DNA from: Acidobacteriota bacterium
GTDB lineage: Bacteria > Acidobacteriota > Holophagae > Acanthopleuribacterales > Acanthopleuribacteraceae
Direction of reading: 5' to 3'
Length of the DNA stretch: 64,000 bases
NCBI GenBank assembly: GCA_020637335.1
Contig: JACJWC010000007.1
Location: 184,737 to 248,736 of the forward strand
The stretch's first letter is position 1; each line of letters begins with the position of its first letter. The position numbers and the translations under genes are program-made. Shown piece after piece: positions 17,201 through 25,884 of this stretch. The notes beneath the pieces were generated by a model that was given only the letters and a program-made list of their open reading frames with translations, searched no databases and was not told the origin of the DNA.

Positions 17201-17538
17201 TTGGTAATTCTAATAAAATCAATTATTTAGCTTTTCATGTTGCGGTTCACGGGTGCGCATCACTTCTCTTTTCATCCTCGCCCGCCTCTTTCGATTTGAC
17301 AACTGTCAACCTATCCCAGGACGAGACAGCGCTTTCCGGTGTTAAAGAAATAACTGCTAACTGCATTAAACACCCCCACAATTCATAGGATTTCTCATTT
17401 CAAAAACAGGCTAGCTTCAGACTTTCCTGTTCCATTCGTGTGCCTTAGGGTCCATTAGTGGTCAAAAATGGAATCACCAATTCACACTAATGCCCGCTAA
17501 TCGTTGTGAGGTTGGAATCGGTGAGGGCGGGCGGAAAA

Positions 17539-20500
17539 TCAAATGGCCGGTTCTGCCGATTGTTGCGAGCCGATTTCGGGCTTGGGTGCGTGATCGGCCA
17601 GGGGCAGAACCATACATACGGAGGCGCCGCCAGAATCGCGATTGCCACAAGTTAACAGACCTTTTTCAGCGTAGTGGAGCGCCAGCCGCTCACGAATATT
17701 TTGTAAGCCAATGCCGACATGGCCCTGATCATCGAAGCCCGGTCCGTTATCCTCTACCCGAATGACCAAATTCCCCCTTTCCTCACCTACCTTAAGTTGA
17801 ATCCAGACCGGCCCGCGCACGCGTGAAATGCCATGTTTGATGGCGTTTTCAACCAGCGGTTGAATCAAAAGGGGCGGGATGGGGAAATCCGCATAACGGC
17901 TATCCCAGCTCACTTCCAAGGTTAATCGGTCCTGGAAGCGCACCCGTTCCACGTTAAGGTATTTGCGCGTGAAATCCATTTCCTCGCGCAGGGAAATGAA
18001 TTTTTCATCTTTGCGATTGAGCACGATGCGGAACAGTTCAGAGAAATCGGCAATCAGCGTATCGGCCAGATCGACCTGGTTACTGCGGATCAAGGCGGAA
18101 ATCCCGTTGAGCGTATTGAACAGGAAGTGTGGTTGTAAATGCGAGCGCAGAGAAGCGAGTCGGGTCTCGTGCAGGCGGCCTTCAAGGACTTGGATCTGCA
18201 TCTCGCGGTTCTTGGCCCGCATGGCTTGGGCATGGCGTTTGCGCTGCCACAGGATCAGGAAACCCAACAAAACGACGGCCAAAAAAAAGGCGACCAGATC
18301 CGCCATCCAGGTTTCCCAGAAGCCCGGTTGCACCACGAAAGTTTGGGTGAGTGGGGTTTTTGACCAAACACCATCGGCATTGGCAGCTTTAAATTCGAAA
18401 CGATAGGTGCCGGGCGCCAACCCGTTAAAGGTCAGGAAACGTTGATCGCCATTAACTTCGGTCCATTCGTCGCTCAAACCCACCATGCGGTAGGAATAGC
18501 GGTTCTGCTGGGGTAGAGCAAAATGCAAAGCACGCATTTCCAAATTGATCCAACGGCGGTTAGGGCTCAGCACAAGGGGCGAATCGGGATTGGCGAGCAG
18601 CGGTTCTTTAATTTCGGAACGCGGGCCCCGCACCGTAATGGCCAAATCCAGCATGGGTGCATTTTCGTTTAGGGTAGTTTGGGTCGGCTCAAATACGGCA
18701 AAGCCGTTAAAACCGCCAAAGGCAAATGTGCCATTTTTCAACGCCAAGGAGGACCCTATCAGATAGGATTCGGGGAACCCCTCGTTTGCTGTAAACAATT
18801 TGGTGGTCTTTTGTTCGGGGTCCAAACGAACCAATTGACTGATAGAAGAGATCCAGACCCGCCCCAACCGATCGACCTCGATGGCACTGATAATGGGGCT
18901 GGGTAATTGGATATCGCGCCAATGAACAAAATGTTCTTTGTCTTCCAAAACTTGAACCAAACCCGCATCGGTCCCAACCCATAAACGCCCCCAGTCATCG
19001 TAACAAAGGGTACGAACATGGAATGAAGGGAAGCTGCCGGGATCGTTAATAATAGGCGCCAATGCATGCCATTCCTGGTTTTCGTAACGCAACAAGCCTT
19101 CGCCCCCGCTAGCAATCCACAACGCGCCATCGCGATCCTCTGCAAAGGCGAAGGCATTGGATTGACGAACGACTTCCAAGCTTTTTGTGGCTGGATCATA
19201 GGTGTAAACGCCCACGGTGGAGGCTAACCATAATCGGTTTTGATACCAACGCATCTCATAGGTGACAGGCACTTGCGGGTCGAGAGTAGGCGGGCTTTTG
19301 TCTTTAGGAACCGTCAGGAGGCCTTTTCCGGTCGAGACCAACAAATCGCCATTGGAGTTGTAGAGCAGGGACATGGCCCATTGGTTGCGCAATTGCGGCA
19401 ACTCGAGTGGTTTGGCCTTCTGCTGTTCAACATCCACCCGGTAAAGTCCTTGTCCGCGGGTCCCAACCAAAAAATCACCCTGAGGGCTCTCAACAAAACA
19501 GGCGGCCCAGGCAACAGCTCCCGTGGTTTGATGGAAGATCGAAAAGTACTGGACCGGTTGTTGTCCTTGAGACCAATAAAACGCGCCTTCGGCATAGGAA
19601 CCTGCCCAAAGGGTGCCGCTGTGCTCACGAAAAAGGCACAGAATACTATTGGATGGCATATTGGTATGGTTAATAGCGTCAAATCCGAAAGGTTTGATGG
19701 AAACACTGCCCTGCCAAGGTTTTTGGGCCTGCTCAAATGTGGCTTGCCACAAGCCGTCCTCACCCGAAAACCAATATTGTCCGGGCTTTTCCATGACCAT
19801 CTTATAGGCCTTGATTTCACCCAAATCCAAACGGTGCGGTGGGGCGTCAGGGGTTTCTAATATGTAAACCCCATCGGGACTGGTAATCCAGACCAGACCC
19901 AAATCATCCACAAATAATCCGGGTTTATGACCATCTACCACACCCGTCCAGGTCTCGCTCACCAAATCCAAACGCCAAACCTTATCCGCCTGAGCCAAAA
20001 GCAGTTGCTGATTCGGTAAGGCGACAAAACTACCGGCCAGGAAACTGGTGGGAAACAAAAGATCGGGAAAATGAATTATTTTTTGTTGTCGACCCTCTAA
20101 ATCGAAAGCGACCAATCCATAGGGGTAACAGGTGACCCACACCCAATTGCCGACTTGAACCATGTCGCCCGAATACGGTGGTTCGCCCACAGGTCGACCA
20201 TCCGAATGGACCTCAACCGGGGTCATCGCTCCACTTTCGCGGTCCAAAATCACCGTGCCCTGATTGGTTGAAATCCAGAGATGATCGTTGGAATCGACCA
20301 AGAGGGCGTTGATCCAATTGTGGGGCAATCCACCTTCGCGATGCGGGTCCTTTCGGTATGACAATGTGTTTGTCCCATCGTAACGGTAAACACCAAAAGA
20401 GGTGCCAAACCAGAGATAACCTTTGTGGTCCTGGGCAATCGCACTTACCGTGGGATGGTCTAAGGTATTGCGCGATAACCGGTTAAACCGCGTCGTCTCC

Positions 20501-20574
20501 AAGAGACCCAACTTAAACTGGGCAGGGTCGGCATCCGCAATCGGTGCCAGCAGGAGCAGGGTGAGGAAAATCAA
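17539..20574 (-). CDS. Hybrid propeller sensor histidine kinase, LytS-type
   Basis: 1011 residues. A signal peptide is followed by about 620 residues of two-component-regulator propeller repeats (GYLWFGTSFGVYRYDG, DHLWISTNQG, GRLWVGTDAGL, GRVWISS), then a Y_Y_Y-type Ig domain (about 650-745, ending YRFEFKAANADGVWS), one membrane helix at about 757-776 and a kinase domain: LQPHFLFNTLNG with the phospho-His at 816, then NAIKHG and EDNGPGF of the ATPase domain. Ligand binding outside the membrane should drive autophosphorylation. TTG start overlaps the stop of the response-regulator gene by four bases, so both are made together. Signal unknown; such sensors often watch polysaccharides or peptides. 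Confidence 0.9.
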   Translation of the reverse strand: MIFLTLLLLAPIADADPAQFKLGLLETTRFNRLSRNTLDHPTVSAIAQDHKGYLWFGTSFGVYRYDGTNTLSYRKDPHREGGLPHNWINALLVDSNDHLWISTNQGTVILDRESGAMTPVEVHSDGRPVGEPPYSGDMVQVGNWVWVTCYPYGLVAFDLEGRQQKIIHFPDLLFPTSFLAGSFVALPNQQLLLAQADKVWRLDLVSETWTGVVDGHKPGLFVDDLGLVWITSPDGVYILETPDAPPHRLDLGEIKAYKMVMEKPGQYWFSGEDGLWQATFEQAQKPWQGSVSIKPFGFDAINHTNMPSNSILCLFREHSGTLWAGSYAEGAFYWSQGQQPVQYFSIFHQTTGAVAWAACFVESPQGDFLVGTRGQGLYRVDVEQQKAKPLELPQLRNQWAMSLLYNSNGDLLVSTGKGLLTVPKDKSPPTLDPQVPVTYEMRWYQNRLWLASTVGVYTYDPATKSLEVVRQSNAFAFAEDRDGALWIASGGEGLLRYENQEWHALAPIINDPGSFPSFHVRTLCYDDWGRLWVGTDAGLVQVLEDKEHFVHWRDIQLPSPIISAIEVDRLGRVWISSISQLVRLDPEQKTTKLFTANEGFPESYLIGSSLALKNGTFAFGGFNGFAVFEPTQTTLNENAPMLDLAITVRGPRSEIKEPLLANPDSPLVLSPNRRWINLEMRALHFALPQQNRYSYRMVGLSDEWTEVNGDQRFLTFNGLAPGTYRFEFKAANADGVWSKTPLTQTFVVQPGFWETWMADLVAFFLAVVLLGFLILWQRKRHAQAMRAKNREMQIQVLEGRLHETRLASLRSHLQPHFLFNTLNGISALIRSNQVDLADTLIADFSELFRIVLNRKDEKFISLREEMDFTRKYLNVERVRFQDRLTLEVSWDSRYADFPIPPLLIQPLVENAIKHGISRVRGPVWIQLKVGEERGNLVIRVEDNGPGFDDQGHVGIGLQNIRERLALHYAEKGLLTCGNRDSGGASVCMVLPLADHAPKPEIGSQQSAEPAI

Positions 20575-21308
20575 TTCTTTCTCCCGATCAAATTTTCCTG
20601 GTATTTGGGACCCATAGGTAACACTTTCTTGTTTTTGAGCACGACCTGGTAATTGCCGCGTTCGTCCTTTTGCAGGTAATCCATGCAGTGGATATTGATC
20701 AAAAACGAACGGTGTACACGTCTGAAACGAAAGCGCATCAGGCGTTCCTCTAAACTTTGCAGCGACTCGCGCAGCATAAAACTTTTGCCCGCGGTATGGA
20801 TCAAACTGTAGTAATTGGCTCCCTCAATGTACTCAATATTGGCCGGCTCAATAAAGAAGATTCGGTCGCGATCCTTGACCATGAGATGCTCGGTTTCGGC
20901 TTCTGGTTCCGCTTCAACTGGAGCCGGTTTTTCCTCCGTAGTCAAGAGGCGAAACTGTTCTTTAGCCCGGTTGAGCGAGCGAAAAAAGCGTTCGCGCGAA
21001 AAGGGTTTCAGAATGTAATCCAAACCCTGTTCCTCAAAGGCTTTCAGGGCGAACTGGTCATAGGCGGTCACAAAAACCACCAGTGGTACCTGGCCACGGC
21101 ACGAATCGGCAATTTCAAAACCGTTACCATCGGGCAGGCGGATATCCAAAAAGACCAAGTCCAATTGTTTTTCTTGCAGGATTTGCAGGGCATCTTTGAC
21201 AGAATCGGCCTCCGCCACCAAATTAAAATCCGCATCCTGAGCCAAAAGAGTTGTTATTGAGTTCCGCGCTAACGGCTCATCATCGACAACCATGACATTC
21301 AAGGACAT
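20571..21308 (-). CDS. LytTR-family response regulator
   Basis: 245 residues. Receiver domain 1-120 with Asp9-Asp10, phosphoacceptor Asp55 in LVFLDIRLPDG and KPF at the end; a linker rich in E, P and A (about 125-145); and a C-terminal LytTR DNA-binding domain (about 150-242: YIEGANYYSLIHTAGKSF, RRVHRSFLINI). Partner of the kinase whose gene overlaps its 3' end. GGAG lies before the ATG. LytTR proteins bind pairs of short direct repeats; its targets are not clear in this window. Confidence 0.93.
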   Translation of the reverse strand: MSLNVMVVDDEPLARNSITTLLAQDADFNLVAEADSVKDALQILQEKQLDLVFLDIRLPDGNGFEIADSCRGQVPLVVFVTAYDQFALKAFEEQGLDYILKPFSRERFFRSLNRAKEQFRLLTTEEKPAPVEAEPEAETEHLMVKDRDRIFFIEPANIEYIEGANYYSLIHTAGKSFMLRESLQSLEERLMRFRFRRVHRSFLINIHCMDYLQKDERGNYQVVLKNKKVLPMGPKYQENLIGRKN

Positions 21309-21434
21309 TGTTCACTCCAGCTCGCATTGTAAAAATCCACTCTCTGTCCCTAACGGATAATTCAGAATACAAGTTTAGGTAAAGCGGTGAAGCCTGGTTT
21401 TTTTGCAGCGAAAGCGGAATCGAGGCGGTTCGTT

Positions 21435-22073
21435 TCAGTTTTTGGCCAGTTTCACTGCATCGTTGGTCGGTTCTAATGCGAATAAAGCAGAGACAAACCC
21501 ATCTTTGAGCTCAGACAAATATTGTTTGGGATCGGCTGGTGGCTGTTCAAAGTTATGCAGAATCGCAAGGGAAATGGCACCAAACGGTTCTTTTCCGCGC
21601 ACCCAAGCTTGGACACGCGCCCGATAGAAGGTCTTGCGGCGCATCACATTTTGACGATATGTCGGCGAGGTCTCCAGCCAGGTGGGTCCGTTCATTTCGG
21701 CCTCGTAGGCTTTCCACTCGAGAAAGGCCCTGCGAATCGCGGGCGGGAATTGTTTGAGTTTGAGCTGCATCTCGGCATCTTCAAAATGCAGGGCGTGATT
21801 CCATTCGTGATGAATGACCGAACGCTGTTCGGGTTCACTCAAAAAGGCAAAGTCCGAATGGACCTGCAGGACATAACGGGTGGTTACCACTTGGTCGTGC
21901 AAATGGGTTTGGGCTTCCAACTCTGCATAAATGCCCTTTTTCGGACTTCCTGAGGTCAAGGCGTCAAGCAGCGGGCGCCACTCGGCGTTGCTCAGCAAGA
22001 GGCTCTGCATGGCCAGAGCGCCCGGATTAAGCGATTCAGTCAAGATGGAAATCAACAGAAAACAAGAGAACAT
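21435..22073 (-). CDS. Exported protein with HExxH motif, putative metallopeptidase
   Basis: 212 residues. N-terminal hydrophobic segment (FSCFLLISIL) suggests export, though the cleavage site is unclear. Residues 88-96 read HHEWNHALH, containing a zinc-type HExxH (His89, Glu90, His93), and a helix 26-31 residues later (FLEWKAYEAEMNG) offers Glu119 or Glu124 as a third ligand, the spacing of gluzincin-like enzymes. No named family recognised. GGAGG precedes the ATG, and a 14-bp perfect palindrome lies 24 bases upstream. Could be a peptidase, or a protein that merely kept the fold. Confidence 0.65.
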   Translation of the reverse strand: MFSCFLLISILTESLNPGALAMQSLLLSNAEWRPLLDALTSGSPKKGIYAELEAQTHLHDQVVTTRYVLQVHSDFAFLSEPEQRSVIHHEWNHALHFEDAEMQLKLKQFPPAIRRAFLEWKAYEAEMNGPTWLETSPTYRQNVMRRKTFYRARVQAWVRGKEPFGAISLAILHNFEQPPADPKQYLSELKDGFVSALFALEPTNDAVKLAKN

Positions 22074-22096
22074 GAAAGCCTCCAGAGGAGGAATTC

Positions 22097-22110
22097 ACTA
22101 TCCGGATAGT
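22097..22110. promoter_or_regulatory. 14-bp perfect palindrome, candidate operator
   Basis: ACTATCCGGATAGT reads the same on both strands and lies 24 bases before the ATG of the HExxH protein, upstream of its ribosome-binding site. The position is typical of a repressor site; the protein that binds it is unknown. Confidence 0.45.
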
Positions 22111-22396
22111 CGTCAGACGTCTTAGGCCAATACGCCGCCCAGGGCCCAAGGTTGGCCCTCAATCAGCCGAGAATGGCAATGCTGCAGTGAATCAGACCCC
22201 TTTGCAGCCAATAACATTTGTCGCATTCCCAAATTTCAAAAAGGAGGAGGGAAACCTGGCGCATTCAATCAGGATATTTTTGCCCGTAAGAAAGGGGTAA
22301 AAGGGAAACCACAAAATTCTGGGCATTTAATATGCCGCAACCCGTCATAAGGACACAACCAACCGGATTTCAGAAAAGCGGCATGCCCCGTTTTTG

Positions 22397-22430
22397 AAAA
22401 AAAGAAAGGCCCACCAGGGCGTGGGCCTTT
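22397..22430 (-). terminator. Intrinsic terminator of the secreted metalloprotease
   Basis: Read on the minus strand, ten-base arms AAAGGCCCAC and GTGGGCCTTT with a six-base loop are followed by C and seven T. It begins seven bases after the stop codon of the metalloprotease gene. Confidence 0.9.
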
Positions 22431-22436
22431 GCCTTA

Positions 22437-24176
22437 TTAATTCAGATAGAAGACCATGTCAGCAATGTCTAAAATCAAGTTGGCATTAACATCTTCGCAA
22501 CTGGGATTGTCCAACAGGCTCCGCCAATTGGGCAAAATGCTGGTGCTGTAGGTGGGGTTTTGAATGGTTAAAGTCGCAGGATTGGACTCAAAAGGTGTAG
22601 TGCAGCCATTACGGACTTCGCAAGTGTAATTACCTGCATCCGCGGGGCTTACTGATGCCAAAATCAAAGTTGCACTCACTTCTCCAGTTAAATCATTGCC
22701 ATCCAGTTTCCATTGAAACGTAGGATCTGTCCCTGTTACTTGCACAGAAAAAACAACCTCCTGACCTGAACAAGCAATCACATTTTCTGGATGGCCTGTA
22801 ATTTCAATACCGGTACATTGCGCAAGCAGCGGCCAGCCAATATCTTCAAACTGTTTCAGGGTAATATCGACATCATCAGTAAGGTCTGGGGTGATTGCAG
22901 GTTCCATTAATAGCGAAGGAGTCGCATCGGGTGTCCAGTGGCTAATGGATGACCCAGGTACCAGCGGGTTAGGGGCATTCTCGCGCAGAAATCCTCCGTT
23001 TGTACCGGCATAATTAAGCGAATCATAGTCCAGGGTGACCATCACCCCAGGTAGATTATTTTTAATGGTATTGCCAACAGACATTTCAATTCCAAGCGAT
23101 GGAATTGTGACGAGAGGTTCCGATCCCCCCATTGGCGGAAGGCCGGTGGTGTTGTTGGCGATCAAAACGGCAATTGCACCTGCATTTTGGGCATTGAGGA
23201 CTTTATCGGAAAAATTACAATCGCCTCGGTCGATCAAAGCAATTTTCCCCAATAACGCGCCGCCATTGGAGGCTGGTTCGCAGCCATTATTAACTGGTGG
23301 GGTCCCGTCAATCAGAAGAACCACTTCGCCAGAAAGCCCCGATTCAGGGACGGCGGGTCCAAACGCAGCCGGTTGGGCGGGATAATCACCCGCAATTGGG
23401 GCGGGCGCATTAATCGTCAAAATGCTGTTTTTTTGGAGGAAATCAGGAATGGCAGCGGTCACTGCAGGGCCGGTCCAAACGACGAAAGGGTCGTTGATTG
23501 CGGAGGCTTGGCGTTCAGCGTTGGTCATAGCATTCCAATCCTTGCCGGTTTGCAAGTCGCGGGTGAAGCTCGAATACACATCTGGAAACCCGCCGTTAAG
23601 GGTCCCGGTTGACTCATTCACGAAGTTGGCGAACCCAAGACCGTGACCGAATTCGTGCAATAAGACCGCCAACAAATCGACCTTTGCGCCTTCGTTGTGA
23701 TCGAATCCGTAATACCAGCCATTTCCGCCGAGACAATTGGGGTCAGCGTCAAGATTAATGTTAATGAAGACGTTGATATCATGCGAACCAGGATCCAGGT
23801 CAGTTCCTGCTAGTGCATTAGCAAGTGCTGCGTGATACCAGGTCCCTGATAGAGGCGCATTCGGAAAATCGCGAAAGATACCATTAGCGCCGGCAGCGGC
23901 CAAGGTGGCACTGGTTTGGGTACAGGTTTGGGATTGCATTGTAGCCTCAATCACAATAGGGACAGGACTATCCAGGTTTGAGGTCCAAATTTCTACAGCC
24001 CGTTGAATAACATTTAAGCGTTGTTCGCCTAAGGTCGTACCCATGTTTCCGGCTACAGGCGAGACAGGTGTTGGATCATTTAAACCAAATCCTGCGGGGT
24101 CCCCGTTGAGGATCGTGATTTCCGTTGCAAAACACGAAACGGTCAAAAAGGTGGCTAAAACAAACTTATTGATCAT
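22437..24176 (-). CDS. Secreted metalloprotease with PA insert, Ig domain and dockerin-like tail
   Basis: 579 residues from the ATG at 24176. Signal peptide, then a metzincin-like zinc site HEFGHGLGF at about residue 172, with the Met-turn probably SLLMEP near 420. Between them a protease-associated (PA) domain is inserted (ALIDRGDCNFSDKVLNAQ, GAIAVLIANN). After the catalytic part comes an Ig-like domain (about 465-550: GQEVVFSVQV, DAGNYTCEV) and a final DVNANLILDIADMVFYLN that looks like one half of a dockerin repeat. The start overlaps the preceding small gene by 11 bases, so they are coupled. Role: extracellular protein degradation; the tail may attach it to a partner or the cell surface. 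Confidence 0.85.
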   Translation of the reverse strand: MINKFVLATFLTVSCFATEITILNGDPAGFGLNDPTPVSPVAGNMGTTLGEQRLNVIQRAVEIWTSNLDSPVPIVIEATMQSQTCTQTSATLAAAGANGIFRDFPNAPLSGTWYHAALANALAGTDLDPGSHDINVFININLDADPNCLGGNGWYYGFDHNEGAKVDLLAVLLHEFGHGLGFANFVNESTGTLNGGFPDVYSSFTRDLQTGKDWNAMTNAERQASAINDPFVVWTGPAVTAAIPDFLQKNSILTINAPAPIAGDYPAQPAAFGPAVPESGLSGEVVLLIDGTPPVNNGCEPASNGGALLGKIALIDRGDCNFSDKVLNAQNAGAIAVLIANNTTGLPPMGGSEPLVTIPSLGIEMSVGNTIKNNLPGVMVTLDYDSLNYAGTNGGFLRENAPNPLVPGSSISHWTPDATPSLLMEPAITPDLTDDVDITLKQFEDIGWPLLAQCTGIEITGHPENVIACSGQEVVFSVQVTGTDPTFQWKLDGNDLTGEVSATLILASVSPADAGNYTCEVRNGCTTPFESNPATLTIQNPTYSTSILPNWRSLLDNPSCEDVNANLILDIADMVFYLN

Positions 24177-24528
24177 GATTGGCCGCCTTGGTTTCCATTT
24201 GTTCAAGAGCATCTGGATTTTTTAAACAGGCGAAAAATCGTTCACCATTGGGTTTAACCACCACAAAAGAGAAATTCATATAGTGGCCATTAAGTCGCTG
24301 TCCAACAGTACCGTCCTGCCGCATAAACTCTTCAATGGGAAGCTGCTCTTGGCTTTTGGCGAAATGGTCCGACAGGGCCTGGTACTCATCAGGGGTGGGT
24401 TGCCGTAACTGTCCAGTTTTCGAATCGCGAACAGCCACAAGGTATTGTTCAATCTTTAATGGAAGCTGAGGTTCAGCTTCCTGGACGGGCGATTGGCCCC
24501 AAAAAAGGAGCAAAAACAAAAGGCTCAT
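24166..24528 (-). CDS. Small secreted protein coupled to the metalloprotease
   Basis: 120 residues; signal peptide MSLLFLLLFWGQS followed by a hydrophilic region with no known family (LPLKIEQYLVAVRD, RQDGTVGQRLNGHYMNFSFV, NGERFFACLKNPDALEQM). The ATG at 24528 has GAGGAG before it. The stop lies inside the start of the metalloprotease gene (11-base overlap), so a role as propeptide-like inhibitor or chaperone of that protease is possible but unproven. Confidence 0.65.
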   Translation of the reverse strand: MSLLFLLLFWGQSPVQEAEPQLPLKIEQYLVAVRDSKTGQLRQPTPDEYQALSDHFAKSQEQLPIEEFMRQDGTVGQRLNGHYMNFSFVVVKPNGERFFACLKNPDALEQMETKAANHDQ

Positions 24529-24808
24529 GAACACTCCTCAACAAAGTTTTTACCCTCACCTTACGTTTCGGCCTGTCTTTTCCCCCTCATGGATCGGATC
24601 TTTTACATTGGGAACATCAAACACCTGAAACTCAAACCCGATGCACCCAAAATAAGCAGGTTAGAGGATTAGAACAACCATTGGATCTTAAGGTTTTGCA
24701 TGCCAAATCCCTACCCACCCGTGCTCTAGATCCCTGAATAAAGCTGTCCATGTGAAACAAATCATGGGAGCGCAAGGAGCCGGAATTTTTTATTTCAAGG
24801 GCATCACA

Positions 24809-25351
24809 CTAACTTTGGTTGAGGCGTAACAGGGCGTTCCAGAGGTGTCTGCAAGTTGGATGGGTTTCGCGGTCCAATTGTTGTTCGACCCATTCGGGCT
24901 GGAAATAGAATTGTTCGCCATAATCGACCAGAACTTCCAAACACAAAATTCGTGCATCGTCGTCGTGGGTCAGATTAAGCGCTTGAATGGCATGCTCAAC
25001 GGCCACTTCCGGCGGACCGTAGAGGGCAAAGACCAAATGAGCGCGGTCTGCGGACCAGGGCTGACCCTTGCTCAAAGATTGGTGCGCCCATTTCAAGAGT
25101 TGTTTTTGTGTGTCGGGCGGTTGGACCCGCGCCTCCAAGCTGTCCAAGCTCGGGAACACCGGCGCGCCCGGCATCAGAAGTCGGTAGCCAAGCAAAGTGG
25201 CTAAAAGCAGCGCACAAGCTACCAGCCAACTCCAACCAAAAAAGGCACGTCGTTTGGGGGCTGAAAAGAGGTTGCGGCGGTAAACGCTCAATTCCTCAGG
25301 GGAAACCCCTACCGCTTCTTTGATTTGTGCTAAGCGATCGCGTTGATCCAT
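24809..25351 (-). CDS. Single-pass membrane protein, putative anti-sigma factor
   Basis: 180 residues: about 35 cytoplasmic residues, one membrane helix at about 38-58 (GWSWLVACALLLATLLGYRL) and an outer helical domain of about 115 residues. It overlaps the end of the ECF sigma gene by 22 bases, has its own GAGGAGG, and has the in/out layout of anti-sigma factors. The zinc-finger signature is missing, so the assignment rests on position and topology only. Confidence 0.6.
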   Translation of the reverse strand: MDQRDRLAQIKEAVGVSPEELSVYRRNLFSAPKRRAFFGWSWLVACALLLATLLGYRLLMPGAPVFPSLDSLEARVQPPDTQKQLLKWAHQSLSKGQPWSADRAHLVFALYGPPEVAVEHAIQALNLTHDDDARILCLEVLVDYGEQFYFQPEWVEQQLDRETHPTCRHLWNALLRLNQS

Positions 25352-25884
25352 GCCCTGACCTCCTCATTTTGACGGATGTGTTTGCGGGCTCGGTCCAGAT
25401 AACTTTTAACTGAACCTTCCTTGAGTTCCAGGACCTCAGCAATCTCGCTTAAGCCCCACTGTTCAATATAAAAAAGATGAAAACAAAGTCGAATTGGCCC
25501 TTTTAATCGGGTTAGCGCGTGGTGAATGGCCTGGAGTTGCGCACGTGCATTCCAATCGGGACCGGGGTGCACGGGCTCTTGAAGCATGGATGCTACCGGC
25601 AGGTGTTTGCGGTAATAGTTGAGGCATTGGTTAAAGGCAACCCGGTACAACCACGTCGAGAACTTGGCTGTACCCTGGAACCGGCCAATGGCCTTGAAAA
25701 CGGCCAAAAAAACGTTTTGGTAGATGTCCTGGCGGTCGAACTGGTCACCCCCGAACCGAACGATGACGCCCATGATCAGCTGATCATGGGCGGCAATCAA
25801 ATCCAGAAAGGCGTCTTGGTCACCGGTCTGGGCCAAGGCAATCAATTCGGATTCGCTGGGGCTGTTTTGCATTTCACTTGCCAT
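25330..25884 (-). CDS. ECF-family RNA polymerase sigma factor
   Basis: 184 residues. Region 2: DRQDIYQNVFLAVFKAIGRF and STWLYRVAFNQCLNYYRK; region 4: LKGPIRLCFHLFYIEQWGLS with the HTH EIAEVLELKEGSVKSYLDRA. The start could be the ATG at 25884 or the one at 25872; neither has a perfect ribosome-binding site. The former overlaps the preceding gene by 11 bases. It is the middle gene of a leftward trio: HKG-repeat protein, sigma factor, membrane protein. Unusually, the presumed inhibitor follows and an exported repeat protein precedes it. Confidence 0.88.
   Translation of the reverse strand: MASEMQNSPSESELIALAQTGDQDAFLDLIAAHDQLIMGVIVRFGGDQFDRQDIYQNVFLAVFKAIGRFQGTAKFSTWLYRVAFNQCLNYYRKHLPVASMLQEPVHPGPDWNARAQLQAIHHALTRLKGPIRLCFHLFYIEQWGLSEIAEVLELKEGSVKSYLDRARKHIRQNEEVRAWINAIA

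Larger units (their letters stand above)
16534..17538. other. Gene-free region rich in degenerate intergenic repeats
   Basis: About 1 kb with no credible gene. It contains TTAACCGCGAAAAACGCGAA near 16732, an inverted pair of nested-hairpin elements at 16941-17200, and a stretch near 17432-17503 with CATTCGTGTG, CCATTAGTGG and CACTAATGC that pair with each other. Repeats of these styles are seen between genes in many unrelated bacterial genomes. GC rises clearly in the hairpin part. The region separates two oppositely transcribed units and looks like a landing zone for repeats. Confidence 0.6.
22074..22436. other. Intergenic region with a 14-bp palindrome and terminator
   Basis: 363 bases between two leftward genes. 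It holds the perfect palindrome ACTATCCGGATAGT (22097-22110) close to the gene starting at 22073 and, at the other end, the terminator of the metalloprotease. In between no gene, tRNA or clear promoter was found. Confidence 0.5.

Noticed and set aside
17086..17388. Open frame of 100 codons in the repeat-rich gap
   Set aside because: It reads through the hairpin repeat and a plain AT-rich stretch; composition and lack of a ribosome site argue against a gene.
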